Part shown: one piece after another, positions 1-7,791 of the stretch
Layout of the letters: every line of letters starts with the position of its first letter
Numbering within the stretch: position 1 is the stretch's first letter
Assembly: GCA_005518205.2 (NCBI GenBank)
Contig: RFFC02000002.1
Span: 228,970-292,969 of the forward strand
Length of the DNA: 64,000 bases
Origin: Hormoscilla sp. GUM202
GTDB lineage: Bacteria; Cyanobacteriota; Cyanobacteriia; Cyanobacteriales; Desertifilaceae
Reading direction: 5' to 3'
Program-made: the position numbers and the translations under genes
The notes under the pieces: generated by a model
What the model saw: the letters and a program-made list of their open reading frames with translations, nothing else
Told to the model about the DNA's origin: nothing
Database searches by the model: none

Positions 1-185
1 ATGTCGCAGACACGGGAATCTTAAATGAGGCTCGCGAATTAATCTCAGAGGGTTCAGCTACAACAATTTGCGAAGCGCTCGAAATTATGATGGCGGAGGC
101 TAGAGTTGCTCGCGACACTGAGAAAATGCAGAAAATCAAGGCAACTCAGAAAGCTAAAGGATCCCGACGTCGCCGCAAACAGTAA
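1..185 (+). CDS. 3' end of a hypothetical gene, cut by the window edge
   Basis: The frame starting at base 3 runs to the TAA at 183-185 and gives the last 60 codons of a gene whose start lies outside the window. The visible part is mostly helical and charged and ends in a strongly basic tail (KAKGSRRRRKQ). I do not recognise a family. The HEAT-repeat gene starts 28 bases downstream on the same strand, so the two may be co-transcribed. Nucleic-acid binding by the basic tail would only be a guess. Confidence 0.45.
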   Translation, partial: VADTGILNEARELISEGSATTICEALEIMMAEARVARDTEKMQKIKATQKAKGSRRRRKQ

Positions 186-213
186 TAGAATTGAAGTGGA
201 GTGGATAAAAACA

Positions 214-1044
214 ATGGAACGGGCAAATATTAACACCTTACTAGATAAGCTTGATTCAGATGATGGGACGTTGCAAGTGGCATCTCTGATGAATATGGTT
301 GATGATAAAGATTATGCATCTGTACCGAAAATACTGAGATTGTTGAAGTCACCCGCTGCTGATATTCGCTCCTCAGCAGCATACGCATTGGGTTATCTGG
401 GAAGGCAAGATTTGGAATCTGTTGGTGCTGCGCTCATGGACTCTCTGGATGACCCAGAAGAAATTGTGAGGTCGGAAGTTGTGGAAGCCATGGGCGAACT
501 GAGTTATATTCGAGCAGTGGCTTCTATCGAGTATTTGCTCAGAAACGATGCTTCTCCCCTGGTGCGGGCATCGGCGGCAGAATCTCTTGGAAATTTAGGA
601 GTTTCGGAAGCAATTTATTCCCTGGAACTGGCACTACTTGATGTTGATGAAGATGACTCGGTTAGAGCATTTTCTGCTAACTCTATGGGCCTTTTGGCCA
701 CAGAACAGCTCTTACCAAAACTTGCTGAATATGTTCGAGCTGAACATTCCCTCTCTGTTAAAGCTGAATTACTCGCAGCTATGTATTACCAGGGCGCGAT
801 CGAGGCGATGAACCAGCTATTGAGTTTGCTGGATAATGCTGATGAATCTCTGGCAATTAATATCCTGAATATTTTAACTGACTTGACGGAACGTGAGATG
901 CGATCGAGCCTTGCTGAGGACGGACCTGACATTCATAATACATTGGAGCGATGTGCCCGTCGCTTCCCCATCCTGGGGACTCACGCTGAAGAGATTGTTG
1001 CTACAATGGACAGGCGATCGCTGCGCGAAAAATCTGGCTTTTGA
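214..1044 (+). CDS. HEAT-repeat (PBS-lyase-like) protein
   Basis: The 276-residue product is an array of about six helical repeats of roughly 30 residues with the HEAT/PBS-lyase signature: aspartate or arginine, small residue, alanine-rich helix, then a glycine (for example IRSSAAYALGYLG, VRSEVVEAMGEL, VRASAAESLGNLG). Such proteins are protein-binding scaffolds; in cyanobacteria relatives include phycobilin lyases and adaptor proteins, but nothing here identifies a lyase and no phycobiliprotein gene is nearby. I start it at the ATG at 214, because the earlier in-frame ATG at 106 overlaps the upstream gene and adds a basic stretch that does not fit the fold. Probably cytoplasmic. The partner is unknown. 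Confidence 0.8.
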   Translation: MERANINTLLDKLDSDDGTLQVASLMNMVDDKDYASVPKILRLLKSPAADIRSSAAYALGYLGRQDLESVGAALMDSLDDPEEIVRSEVVEAMGELSYIRAVASIEYLLRNDASPLVRASAAESLGNLGVSEAIYSLELALLDVDEDDSVRAFSANSMGLLATEQLLPKLAEYVRAEHSLSVKAELLAAMYYQGAIEAMNQLLSLLDNADESLAINILNILTDLTEREMRSSLAEDGPDIHNTLERCARRFPILGTHAEEIVATMDRRSLREKSGF

Positions 1045-1051
1045 CTGCGTA

Positions 1052-1129
1052 GGTTGGGTTGACGAGAGGAAACCCAACATGATAAGGTTAACAGCAGCTA
1101 TCGGTTGGGTTGAGGCACGAAACCCAACC
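1052..1129. repeat. Two short palindromic GGTTGGGTT/AACCCAACC elements
   Basis: Two copies of an inverted repeat of the form GGTTGGGTT, 9-10 spacer bases, AAACCCAAC lie 50 bases apart just downstream of the HEAT-repeat stop. Related copies are at 11,926 (as GGTTTGG..CCAAACC), twice at 32,624-32,700 and at 33,980. They could act as transcript-end hairpins or be inactive interspersed repeats. Confidence 0.6.
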
Positions 1130-1194
1130 GAGGAGAATTTGGAAGTCAAAAATTGTGTTAGGATGATTTTAGGTAAGAGAAGGAGTTAGTGAAA

Positions 1195-1422
1195 ATGGGA
1201 GAGCGAGTAATAGCAGATTTGACAGTAGAGGAACTCAAAGCTTTGATTGCTGAGGTGGTAGATGAGCGAATGCGGTACTGGCGAAAACCAGTGGTAGACA
1301 AAGTGGCTTTGAAGAAGCTGATGGACTCAATTGACAGCCACAGGTGGACGGCGCCACCGGGGTCGCCAACTCTCAGCCAAATGATTATTGAAGAGAGAGA
1401 GAAATGGCGACAACCTATGTAG
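1195..1422 (+). CDS. Antitoxin-like protein of a PIN-toxin pair
   Basis: The 75-residue product (starting MGERVIADLTVEELKALI) is nearly identical to the products at 40,222-40,443 and 40,538-40,765 on the other strand. At 40.2 kb that homologue overlaps an intact PIN-domain toxin gene by one base, so by context this is the antitoxin of a VapBC-type pair. Such antitoxins bind and neutralise the RNase toxin and usually repress their own promoter. An AAGGAG site at 1180-1185 fits the ATG at 1195 (9-base spacing) better than the GTG at 1189. Its toxin gene at 1404 is frameshifted and truncated, so this antitoxin may be an orphan. Confidence 0.65.
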   Translation: MGERVIADLTVEELKALIAEVVDERMRYWRKPVVDKVALKKLMDSIDSHRWTAPPGSPTLSQMIIEEREKWRQPM

Positions 1423-1665
1423 TGGATGCAAGTGTATTGGGTCACTATTTTGGCACAGATATACACGCAGGAGGTAAAGATTTTGGTGGCGAAAATGTCC
1501 GAAGGCGATCGGTTATATATTCCTGAGTTTTGTCCGATTGAGTGCGTCAATATTTTGTGGAAAAATGTTCGCTTTCAAGGAATGCCACAGACAGAGGCAG
1601 AGCAATTAATTTATAAACTGTTGGCTCTACCTTTCCTACATATATCTAGATTAAAGTCACATTGA
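1404..1665 (+). pseudogene. Broken PIN-domain (VapC-type) toxin gene
   Basis: The reading begins at the ATG at 1404 as MATTYVVDASVLGHYFGTDI, matching the start of the intact PIN toxin at 39,788-40,222 (MATYVVDTSVV). At about 1465 the homology jumps to another frame (EGDRLYIPEFCPIECVNILW), so one base has been lost or gained. Similarity ends near 1635, after which an unrelated tail runs to a stop at 1665. The last third of the PIN domain with its conserved acidic residues is missing. The start overlaps the antitoxin end by 19 bases. Confidence 0.75.
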
Positions 1666-1676
1666 TTGAGAAATTA

Positions 1677-1900
1677 GTCACGTGACTCTATGACAAAATC
1701 GCGTGACTCTATGGCAAAGTAATATTAAGTAAGGGCTTCGTCACGTGACTCTATGGCAAAGTAGCGTAACCCTATGGCAAAGTAACGCAACTCTATTGCA
1801 GAGTCACGCGACTTTAACGCAGAGTTGCGCGACTTTAACGCAGAGTTGCGCGACTTTAACGCAGAGTTGCGTTGCTTAATTGCAGAGTCACGTGACTTAA
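1677..1900. repeat. Degenerate 21-bp tandem repeat array
   Basis: About ten copies of a 21-bp unit related to GCGCGACTTTAACGCAGAGTT follow each other; the left copies read GTCACGTGACTCTATGGCAAA. Many units contain the palindromes CACGTG or GCGCGA/TCGCGC-like sequence. Because 21 is a multiple of three, heptad-like reading frames stay open on both strands, which makes any protein prediction here suspect. A second 21-bp array of different sequence lies at 10,905-11,090. Confidence 0.85.
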
Positions 1901-1908
1901 TATACTTA

Positions 1909-2260
1909 ATGGCGTTGCACAATTACGGGATGATGGGCAAAATCATTGCTACCTTGAGAACTGTTCCCAATGCTCGTCAGAGAATTCGGGAACAGGTGGA
2001 AAGCCATACGGTTTCTTTGATAGAATCTTTGAATGAGTTTATCGATGAGGCGAAAGGTAAACTGCCTGACGGCTGTGAGGAATTGGTGGTCATTGCTGAT
2101 AATCTCGATCGCATCGTCCCCTTATTAGACTTGGAGAGCAAGCGCCGAAACCGAACGCCAACGGGCCGAAACCGAACGCCAACAAGCCCAAGCAGAACGC
2201 CAACGGGCCGAAAAGTTCGCCCAACTGTTGCTAAAAATGGGACTAGAGGAGATCGATTAA
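1909..2260 (+). pseudogene. Hybrid or frameshifted remnant with a Uma2-type coiled-coil tail
   Basis: From the ATG at 1909 a plausible protein segment reads MALHNYGMMGKIIATLRTVP and continues for about 78 residues in one frame (family unknown). At 2144 a different frame takes over, encoding AETERQRAETERQ.. and ending KFAQLLLKMGLEEID at the TAA at 2258-2260. That second part closely matches the C-terminal tail of the Uma2 protein at 2662-3501 (KLAQRLLKMGVPPDEID). So a Uma2 tail has either lost its catalytic domain or been fused out of frame to another gene. The first frame stays open past 2260, but into repeat sequence. Confidence 0.45.
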
Positions 2261-2661
2261 AATACCTGCGCTCAAATTGGGTAAGAACAGGTAGGGTGGG
2301 CACCGCCGGCACCGCCCACCAGCAACCGATCCCGCCCCCAATATACCGGTCCCACATAAGGCCCATTTTGGGACCGGTAATCTGGACGGGCATGCAACCG
2401 ATAATGCGATCGCATGATGTCGGGCCCATGGGCGATCGCATGAACCGATAATCTGTCGCGCCGGGGCACGGCGGTATTACATCGATCGCATGAACCGATA
2501 ATTTGTTGATGCCGTGCCCCTACATAACATTGGTATTATCTAACATTGGTAATTCGAGAACATGGGCGATCGCCCGATCTGGGCAATTCCATAATCTTGA
2601 CGATATTTGGCATTGGGAGATGCTATAATATTGGCAGAACGCGATCGCAAGGGAGGTCGAT
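2261..2661. other. Intergenic region with interspersed repeats
   Basis: No gene is supported here. It holds a GC-rich inverted repeat (GGTGGGCACCG..CACCGCCCACC, about 2293-2322), several HIP1-like GCGATCGC/GATCGCATG motifs, and two direct copies of GCATGAACCGATAAT. The 2455-2540 part, flanked by GGGGCACGGC and GCCGTGCCCC, recurs in inverted orientation at about 35,700-35,810. Confidence 0.6.
2597..2661 (+). promoter_or_regulatory. Probable promoter and RBS of the Uma2 gene
   Basis: A TATAAT hexamer at 2624-2629 is followed by GCGATCGCAAGGGAGGTC just before the ATG at 2662. A TTGACG at 2597-2602 is spaced 21 bases from the -10, longer than usual. The second Uma2 gene (start 35,017, minus strand) has the same GCTATAATA, GCGATCGC and AGGGAGGTC arrangement upstream, so the leader is conserved between the paralogues. 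Confidence 0.5.
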
Positions 2662-3501
2662 ATGACTCAAGCTGTCGTTTCAGCAACGGAGGTGGCCGTC
2701 AAGGAACCTCAAGAACAAGAACATCTGTTAACCTTTCAAGAATATCTCGATTATGAAGGAGAACCGGGTGTTCTTTATGAATTAGTCAAGGGAAAACTAA
2801 TACCCATGGGAGCAACTACCCACAATCATACCAATATTGCCAAGTTTTTGGTTCACAAGTTCCAGCGCTACTTTGCGACCCCAAAATTGGATTTAGTCGT
2901 GACAGGTTTAGCCACTGGTGTCCGAACGGAAGAAAAAACATCACGAATTCCCGATGTGGTAGTCTATAGCAAAGCTGTTTGGCATAAAGTTCGTCATCGC
3001 CCAGGGGCTGGAGTTTTGGATTTTGACGAAAAGCCGATGCTAGTAATAGAGATTGTCAGCAGCGATCGCCGGAATGATTACGTGATTAAACGGAACGAAT
3101 ACGAACTGGCGGAAATTGCTGAATATTGGATCGTAGATCCCAAAAAAAAGCTGGTGCGGGTGTTTGCAAATCCTGGCAATGAAGAAGGATATCGTTTTGT
3201 AGATTTCACAGAAGAGAAATCAATTGTTTCCAGTCAGTTTTCCGACTTCGCTTTATCGGTAAAAGAATTACTCGATCCACCGTCAGTGGAAGACTTAATT
3301 CTAGCAGAACAAGCTGAAATGGAAACCTGGAAACAACAGGCCGAAGCCGAACGCCAACGGGCCGAAGCCGAACGCCAACGGGCCGAAGCCGAACGCCAAC
3401 GGGCCGAAGCCGAACGCCAACGGACTGAAAAGTTAGCCCAGCGCTTACTAAAAATGGGAGTCCCCCCCGACGAGATCGATAAACTTATCTCGGAAGATTA
3501 G
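2662..3501 (+). CDS. Uma2 family (DUF820) PD-(D/E)XK nuclease-like protein
   Basis: The 279-residue product begins MTQAVVSATEVAV. Residues about 25-195 form a Uma2 domain: LTFQEYLDYEGEPGVLYELV, then RIPDVVVYS (acidic residue of the PD motif) and PMLVIEIVSS (the E-x-V/K strand), then AEIAEYWIVDP. The fold is that of restriction endonucleases; activity in cyanobacterial Uma2 proteins is largely uncharacterised. Residues about 220-255 are a coiled coil made of the heptad AEAERQR repeated four times by nearly identical 21-bp DNA units, followed by KLAQRLLKMGVPPDEID. A strong GGGAGG RBS supports the start. A paralogue is at 34,100-35,017. Confidence 0.85.
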   Translation: MTQAVVSATEVAVKEPQEQEHLLTFQEYLDYEGEPGVLYELVKGKLIPMGATTHNHTNIAKFLVHKFQRYFATPKLDLVVTGLATGVRTEEKTSRIPDVVVYSKAVWHKVRHRPGAGVLDFDEKPMLVIEIVSSDRRNDYVIKRNEYELAEIAEYWIVDPKKKLVRVFANPGNEEGYRFVDFTEEKSIVSSQFSDFALSVKELLDPPSVEDLILAEQAEMETWKQQAEAERQRAEAERQRAEAERQRAEAERQRTEKLAQRLLKMGVPPDEIDKLISED

Positions 3502-3517
3502 GTAGGAACTGGTATGT

Positions 3518-3553
3518 GGCGATCGCCCTACTGCTTGCTGGCGGGCGATCGCC
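3518..3553. terminator. HIP1-based inverted repeat between convergent genes
   Basis: Two copies of the palindrome GGCGATCGCC lie 16 bases apart between the stops of the Uma2 gene (plus) and the kinase gene (minus). They could pair as a 10-bp stem. No T-run follows on the plus strand, so a terminator role is only plausible. Confidence 0.3.
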
Positions 3554-3567
3554 TCTCCTAAAATAGA

Positions 3568-5244
3568 TTATTCTATATTACCCCGGCGTCGCACTTGGGA
3601 ACTTTTGTGAATAAACCATGCCCCTTGAGGGTTACCTGAGAGATCGCAGTTTTCAATAGTGGCGCTGCTGTGACTATGTACGTATACAGCATAATTCTTA
3701 TTTCGATTAATTCGGCATTGTCTGACCGCCGGGTTTCCCCCTTCTTTTATTGCCACCCCGGCCAAATAATTGTCATAAATGTAGCAATCATCTACTGTCC
3801 CCTGACCGTTCTGATAGACAAAGATCCCCGCTTCTTTGCTACCGTGAATTCGGCAGCGTCTGATCGCCGGTTTGCTAGTAGCACCCTGAATGCTAATACA
3901 GGAAAGGGAGTCCGAGGTAATGTCGCAATCTTCCAAGATTAACTCCCCTTTAGGAATGTCTACAGCGAAGTATTTCTTCCCCTTAACTCCTGCTTGACCC
4001 CGCAAAGTTAAATTCTGCACTACAGCATAGTCAGTTTGCATCAGAATGCAGTCCGAGTCCCCTGTTTCTATGACGATTTCTTCCCGGGCACCGTCGCCAA
4101 TGATTTCTAGGGGTTTATCGATCGTCACCCCTTCTCTATATATACCCGGACGCACCAATATCCGCGTACCGGGTGACACGGATGCGATCGCCTGACCGAT
4201 AGTTTTGTAATCACCGCGTCCCAGCTTAGAAACGATCGCAGTGGGAATCTGTTTCTCCGGTGGAGGCGGGGGCTGCTTGTGGAAAAATCCCCCGATCAAA
4301 TCAATCAATCCCTTGCCAGATTTACCTGTAGACGGTGACAGGGCGTGATAAGCTTCTGCTGCTGATTGATAGCGCCGATGTCTGTCTTTTTGCAGCATCT
4401 TGGCCAGCACCCGGTCCAATTCTTTACCAAGGGGTTTCCGCAAATGCTGCCGCCAATTTTGCACCCATTCATAGCCGTGATTTAACAGCAATGCATGGGG
4501 GTTAACCTGAGTCAGCAACCCAAAGCAAGTCACCCCCAAACTAAACATATCGCTAGCTGGATATGCTTCCCCCCACTGCATTTGCTCGATCGGGGAATAG
4601 CCCAGGGTACCAATTATCGTGTCTCTCTTGGCCACAGTGGCCGCCAACTCCTTAGAGGCCCCAAAATCTATCAGCACGAACTGACCGCCCCGGGCCGCGA
4701 TGGAACCGGAAGTAAATTGAGGAGTACTGCGGCGGATAATATTAGAAGGCTTCAGGTCGCGATGAATCACCGCACAGTCGTGAATTAACTCTAGGACAGG
4801 CAGAATATCCAGTAGCAACTCAACAATTTGGCTTTCATTCCAGGCGACCGACTCTGGCAATTTATCCAAGGTTTCGCCGACAATAAACTCCTGAACTAAA
4901 TATAACTGACCCTTGTCCTCAAAAAAGGCATTAAGGGTGGGAATTTGGGGATGTTGTCCCAGATATTGCAAGCGTTTCGCCTCTTGCTCGAAATGTCTCT
5001 TGGCTATCTGGAGTGATTTCGGGTCTTGCACTTTTGGTGCCAACTGCTTAATCACGCAGTGTTCGTGCAGCTTATCCGTGTCTTCTGCAAGATAGGTTCT
5101 GCCAAACCCCCCTTCATCGGAAAGTAACCTTTTGGCCCGATAGCGGCCCCGTAGGGACTGGAGGCGCGTTCCACAGGCTTGACAAAAATTGTTGCGATCG
5201 GGATTATGGGGTTTGGGGCAATTAGGATTTAAACAGCAACTCAT
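3568..5244 (-). CDS. Zinc-ribbon serine/threonine kinase with beta-helix C-terminus
   Basis: 558 residues. An N-terminal zinc ribbon (CLNPNC..FCQACG, residues 4-25) precedes a Hanks-type kinase domain: glycine loop GGFGRTY (45-51), VAIK-type lysine K66, catalytic loop HRDLKPSN with D163, DFG at 193-195, and GTLGYSPIEQ in the activation segment. All key catalytic residues are present, so it should phosphorylate Ser/Thr. Residues about 335-558 carry short repeats typical of a right-handed parallel beta-helix (GIYREGVTIDKPLEIIGDG, then ..IENCDLSGN), probably a ligand or substrate platform. No membrane segment is seen. The upstream region holds two copies of a 54-bp repeat with TATAAT-like motifs. 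Confidence 0.88.
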   Translation of the reverse strand: MSCCLNPNCPKPHNPDRNNFCQACGTRLQSLRGRYRAKRLLSDEGGFGRTYLAEDTDKLHEHCVIKQLAPKVQDPKSLQIAKRHFEQEAKRLQYLGQHPQIPTLNAFFEDKGQLYLVQEFIVGETLDKLPESVAWNESQIVELLLDILPVLELIHDCAVIHRDLKPSNIIRRSTPQFTSGSIAARGGQFVLIDFGASKELAATVAKRDTIIGTLGYSPIEQMQWGEAYPASDMFSLGVTCFGLLTQVNPHALLLNHGYEWVQNWRQHLRKPLGKELDRVLAKMLQKDRHRRYQSAAEAYHALSPSTGKSGKGLIDLIGGFFHKQPPPPPEKQIPTAIVSKLGRGDYKTIGQAIASVSPGTRILVRPGIYREGVTIDKPLEIIGDGAREEIVIETGDSDCILMQTDYAVVQNLTLRGQAGVKGKKYFAVDIPKGELILEDCDITSDSLSCISIQGATSKPAIRRCRIHGSKEAGIFVYQNGQGTVDDCYIYDNYLAGVAIKEGGNPAVRQCRINRNKNYAVYVHSHSSATIENCDLSGNPQGAWFIHKSSQVRRRGNIE

Positions 5245-5776
5245 AATCCGGCATCTCTCATGGGTTATCTTCTATAATAAGACAGAAAAGACCTCTTGTC
5301 TACAGCTCCTGTACCCTTGGGTTCCCCGATCGGGTGCCTTCCCTACTGGTACCGAAGCAGGAGCTTGCTGGTCGGACTGTTCTATAATAAGGCTTATCCC
5401 CTGATTTTACTATTACCTGCCCATCTCCCGATCGGGCTCCAGGGCCCGCCGGGGGATAGCTAAAGTCTGTGTTATACCGACTAAAAACATTATCGGCTAA
5501 AAACAGGAGCTCAGATGCAGCTGATTTCTTAACTGAAGAAGTCGAACCTGCTGCTATAATCAGGCTGGTCCCCTGATTTTACTATTAGTTGCCCATCTCC
5601 CGATCGGGCCGAGTACCATGACAGACAAAGATATGTTGTCCACAAGCGAACCAGAAGCTGCGCTGCTTCTGGCTGCCGATATTTGCGAACTCAAGGAACT
5701 GCATATTTTGTGAATTTCAAGTACACATTGGTAATGGTATGCTAGAATAAAGACAGGCGTGATTAAGACAAAAGCT
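5245..5776. other. Intergenic region with two copies of a 54-bp repeat
   Basis: Between the divergent kinase and MBL genes. CTATAATAAGGCTTATCCCC..CTCCCGATCGGG at 5382-5434 recurs with few changes at 5554-5608, and parts also occur at 5270-5330. Each copy carries a CTATAAT hexamer, so these may be duplicated promoters. No supported ORF is present. Confidence 0.5.
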
Positions 5777-6574
5777 ATGCACTTGACTTGGTTAGACAGC
5801 AACTCCTGGCTGATAGAAATCGCAGATAAACGCATACTCCTCGACCCCTGGTTAGTGGGAGACTTGGTCTTTGGCAACCTCACCTGGTTATTCAAAGGTT
5901 CTCGACCTCAACCTCGCCCCATTCCCGAAAACATAGATTTGATTATCTTATCTCAGGGTTTGGAAGACCACGCCCATCTCCCTACTCTCAAGCAACTGGA
6001 CAAGAATATTCCCGTGGTTGCTTCTCGTAATGCTGCTAAGGTAGTGAAAGAGTTGGGTTATAATCAGATTATTGCTCTCACTCACGGTGAAACATTCACA
6101 TATAATCAGACTGTGGAAATCAAAGCAGTGCCTGGTTCGCTGGTTGGGGTAAATCTGGTGGAAAATGGTTATATACTCAAGGAAAGAGAAGGGGGGTTGA
6201 CGATCTATTACGAACCTCACGGTTCTCACGACCCTAAACTGAAGTACGCTGCGCCAATAGATGTAGTGATAACCCCGATAGTTGACTTGGCCCTGCCCCT
6301 AGTGGGACCGATAATTAAGGGAATGTCGAATGCCCTAGAACTGGCAAAATGGGTTCAACCCCAAGTGATGATTCCTACTGCTGCTGGCGGGGATGTAGTT
6401 TTTGAGGGATTGCTAAATTCTCTGTTACGTGCTAAAGGAAGTATAGAGGAGTTTCGCGAGCAGTTGCAAGCAAATGGTCTGGAGACCAGGGCGATCGCGC
6501 CGAAACCAGGCGATCGGATGGAAATAAAATTAGATCGGGTTCGTAGTAAGGACTTTAGTCCTTCAGGTGCGTAG
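5777..6574 (+). CDS. MBL-fold metallohydrolase-like protein with degenerate metal site
   Basis: 265 residues from the ATG at 5777 (a GTG at 5759 would add six residues). The N-terminus WLDSNSWLIEI..ILLDPWL is typical of UlaG-like metallo-beta-lactamase-fold proteins. The usual THxHxDH metal motif reads SQGLEDHAH, so two metal-binding histidines are replaced; related cyanobacterial proteins show the same decay. HGSHDPKL near residue 150 and PTAAGGD near 205 lie where later ligands are expected. Catalysis is doubtful. The last 12 codons and the stop are supplied by a copy of the GTAGTAAG hairpin repeat, so the original C-terminus was probably different. Confidence 0.7.
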   Translation: MHLTWLDSNSWLIEIADKRILLDPWLVGDLVFGNLTWLFKGSRPQPRPIPENIDLIILSQGLEDHAHLPTLKQLDKNIPVVASRNAAKVVKELGYNQIIALTHGETFTYNQTVEIKAVPGSLVGVNLVENGYILKEREGGLTIYYEPHGSHDPKLKYAAPIDVVITPIVDLALPLVGPIIKGMSNALELAKWVQPQVMIPTAAGGDVVFEGLLNSLLRAKGSIEEFREQLQANGLETRAIAPKPGDRMEIKLDRVRSKDFSPSGA

Positions 6575-6620
6575 GTTCGTAGGTGCGTAGGTTCGTAGTA
6601 AGGACTTTAGTCCTTACCAG
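6542..6620. repeat. GTAGTAAG hairpin repeat, two copies
   Basis: Two copies of GTTCGTAGTAAGGACTTTAG followed by TCCTT lie 54 bases apart, separated by short GTGCGTAGGTTCGTAG runs. The stem pairs AAGGACT with AGTCCTT. The first copy is inside the 3' end of the MBL gene. Other copies are at 10,641, 17,898, 31,649, 39,693, 43,698 and 56,689. Confidence 0.8.
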
Positions 6621-6817
6621 CGCGAACCGGCGCAGGACATGGGTAGCTAGTCGGCTATTCGAGATTCGGCTAGGATACCCGGATAACCGATAACCTCTGT
6701 ATACTTCCGGAATCGGAGGGAGATGGAACAGCAACCGTAGGGAAAGGGAAACAAATACGGATCTGCTGTGTCAGTAGTAAGGAATAATAGGATAAAGACA
6801 ACCTGAGTACTTGTACC

Positions 6818-7783
6818 ATGAAAGCTGAACGCATTATGTTGTCTGTGATGTCTGCCTGGTTGCTCGCTACTCCCCAGGTAATCAGCGCCCACCCACCCAC
6901 CATGCTGGCCCAATTCAGGGGGGAAGAGCAGACGAGCATAGATGTCTATCAAAAGGCTAGCCCGAGTGTGGTGACCATTAAAGCTGGTAGGAGTTCTGGG
7001 TCTGGAAGCATTATCGCTGCTGAAGGGCTGGTTTTGACCAACGAACATGTGGTCAGAGACTCTCGCAGCGGTCAAGTTTTGGTGAAAACTGCTGAGGGGA
7101 GGGACTACACGGGTCAGATAATTGCCACAGACCGAAAGAACGATCTGGCCCTGGTGCGACTGAATACCAATCAGCGTTTGCGGAAGATAAACCTGGCCGA
7201 TCCTAATAGCATTCGCGTGGGTCAGCAGGTTTATGCGATCGGGAGTCCCTTTGGACTAGAGGGGACCTTGACTACTGGAATTCTCAGCCGCATTGATTCC
7301 AAAGATGGAGATTTGCAAACGGATGCGGCGTTGAACCAAGGGAACTCCGGAGGGCCGCTGCTGAATTCCCAGGGTCAACTGATTGGGGTGAACAAATCGA
7401 TTATTAGCTCCAGCCGCGAGGGAGGTAATATTGGGATTGGGTTTGCTACTAGCGTGGGCGTAGCCAGGGATTTTATTGCCCGCCACGCTACCGGTGGTTA
7501 TAACAATCCTCCAAATCGCAGGCGACCATATGAACCTGAGTATGAACCTGCTCGCCCTCGCCTGGGAGTGACTGTAAATCAGAGAATGATGGTGCTGCAG
7601 GTAGATCCGGGATCGCCAGCAGAGAGGGCGGGACTGATGGACGGCGACAGGTTGGTAGGAATTAACGGCCAGAGGGTGAGAAATATAGATGATGTCAAGA
7701 GTTTTCTCGATCGCCGTCCCGGGTCTATGGTGTTAATATACATCCGTAATGGTAGTCCCGCTCGGACTCAGGTCAACTTTTAA
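6818..7783 (+). CDS. HtrA/Deg-like S1C serine protease with one PDZ domain
   Basis: 321 residues. Residues 1-24 are a signal peptide (MLSVMSAWLLATPQVISA). The trypsin-like domain has the complete triad: H77 in TNEHVV, D109 in RKNDLALVRL, S177 in QGNSGGPL. One PDZ domain covers about 240-321 (RLGVTV..PAERAGLMDGDRLVGINGQRV). The protein should act in the periplasm or thylakoid lumen, cutting misfolded proteins. It is shorter than the usual Deg proteins of about 400 residues. A DUF58 gene begins 8 bases after its stop, so the two are probably co-transcribed. Confidence 0.9.
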   Translation: MKAERIMLSVMSAWLLATPQVISAHPPTMLAQFRGEEQTSIDVYQKASPSVVTIKAGRSSGSGSIIAAEGLVLTNEHVVRDSRSGQVLVKTAEGRDYTGQIIATDRKNDLALVRLNTNQRLRKINLADPNSIRVGQQVYAIGSPFGLEGTLTTGILSRIDSKDGDLQTDAALNQGNSGGPLLNSQGQLIGVNKSIISSSREGGNIGIGFATSVGVARDFIARHATGGYNNPPNRRRPYEPEYEPARPRLGVTVNQRMMVLQVDPGSPAERAGLMDGDRLVGINGQRVRNIDDVKSFLDRRPGSMVLIYIRNGSPARTQVNF

Positions 7784-7791
7784 GTAAAACT

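Noticed and set aside
1825..2451. Full 208-codon plus-strand ORF
   Set aside because: It starts inside the 21-bp array at a TTG and reads the Uma2-like tail in the wrong frame, ending in repeat DNA; only the middle segment looks like protein.
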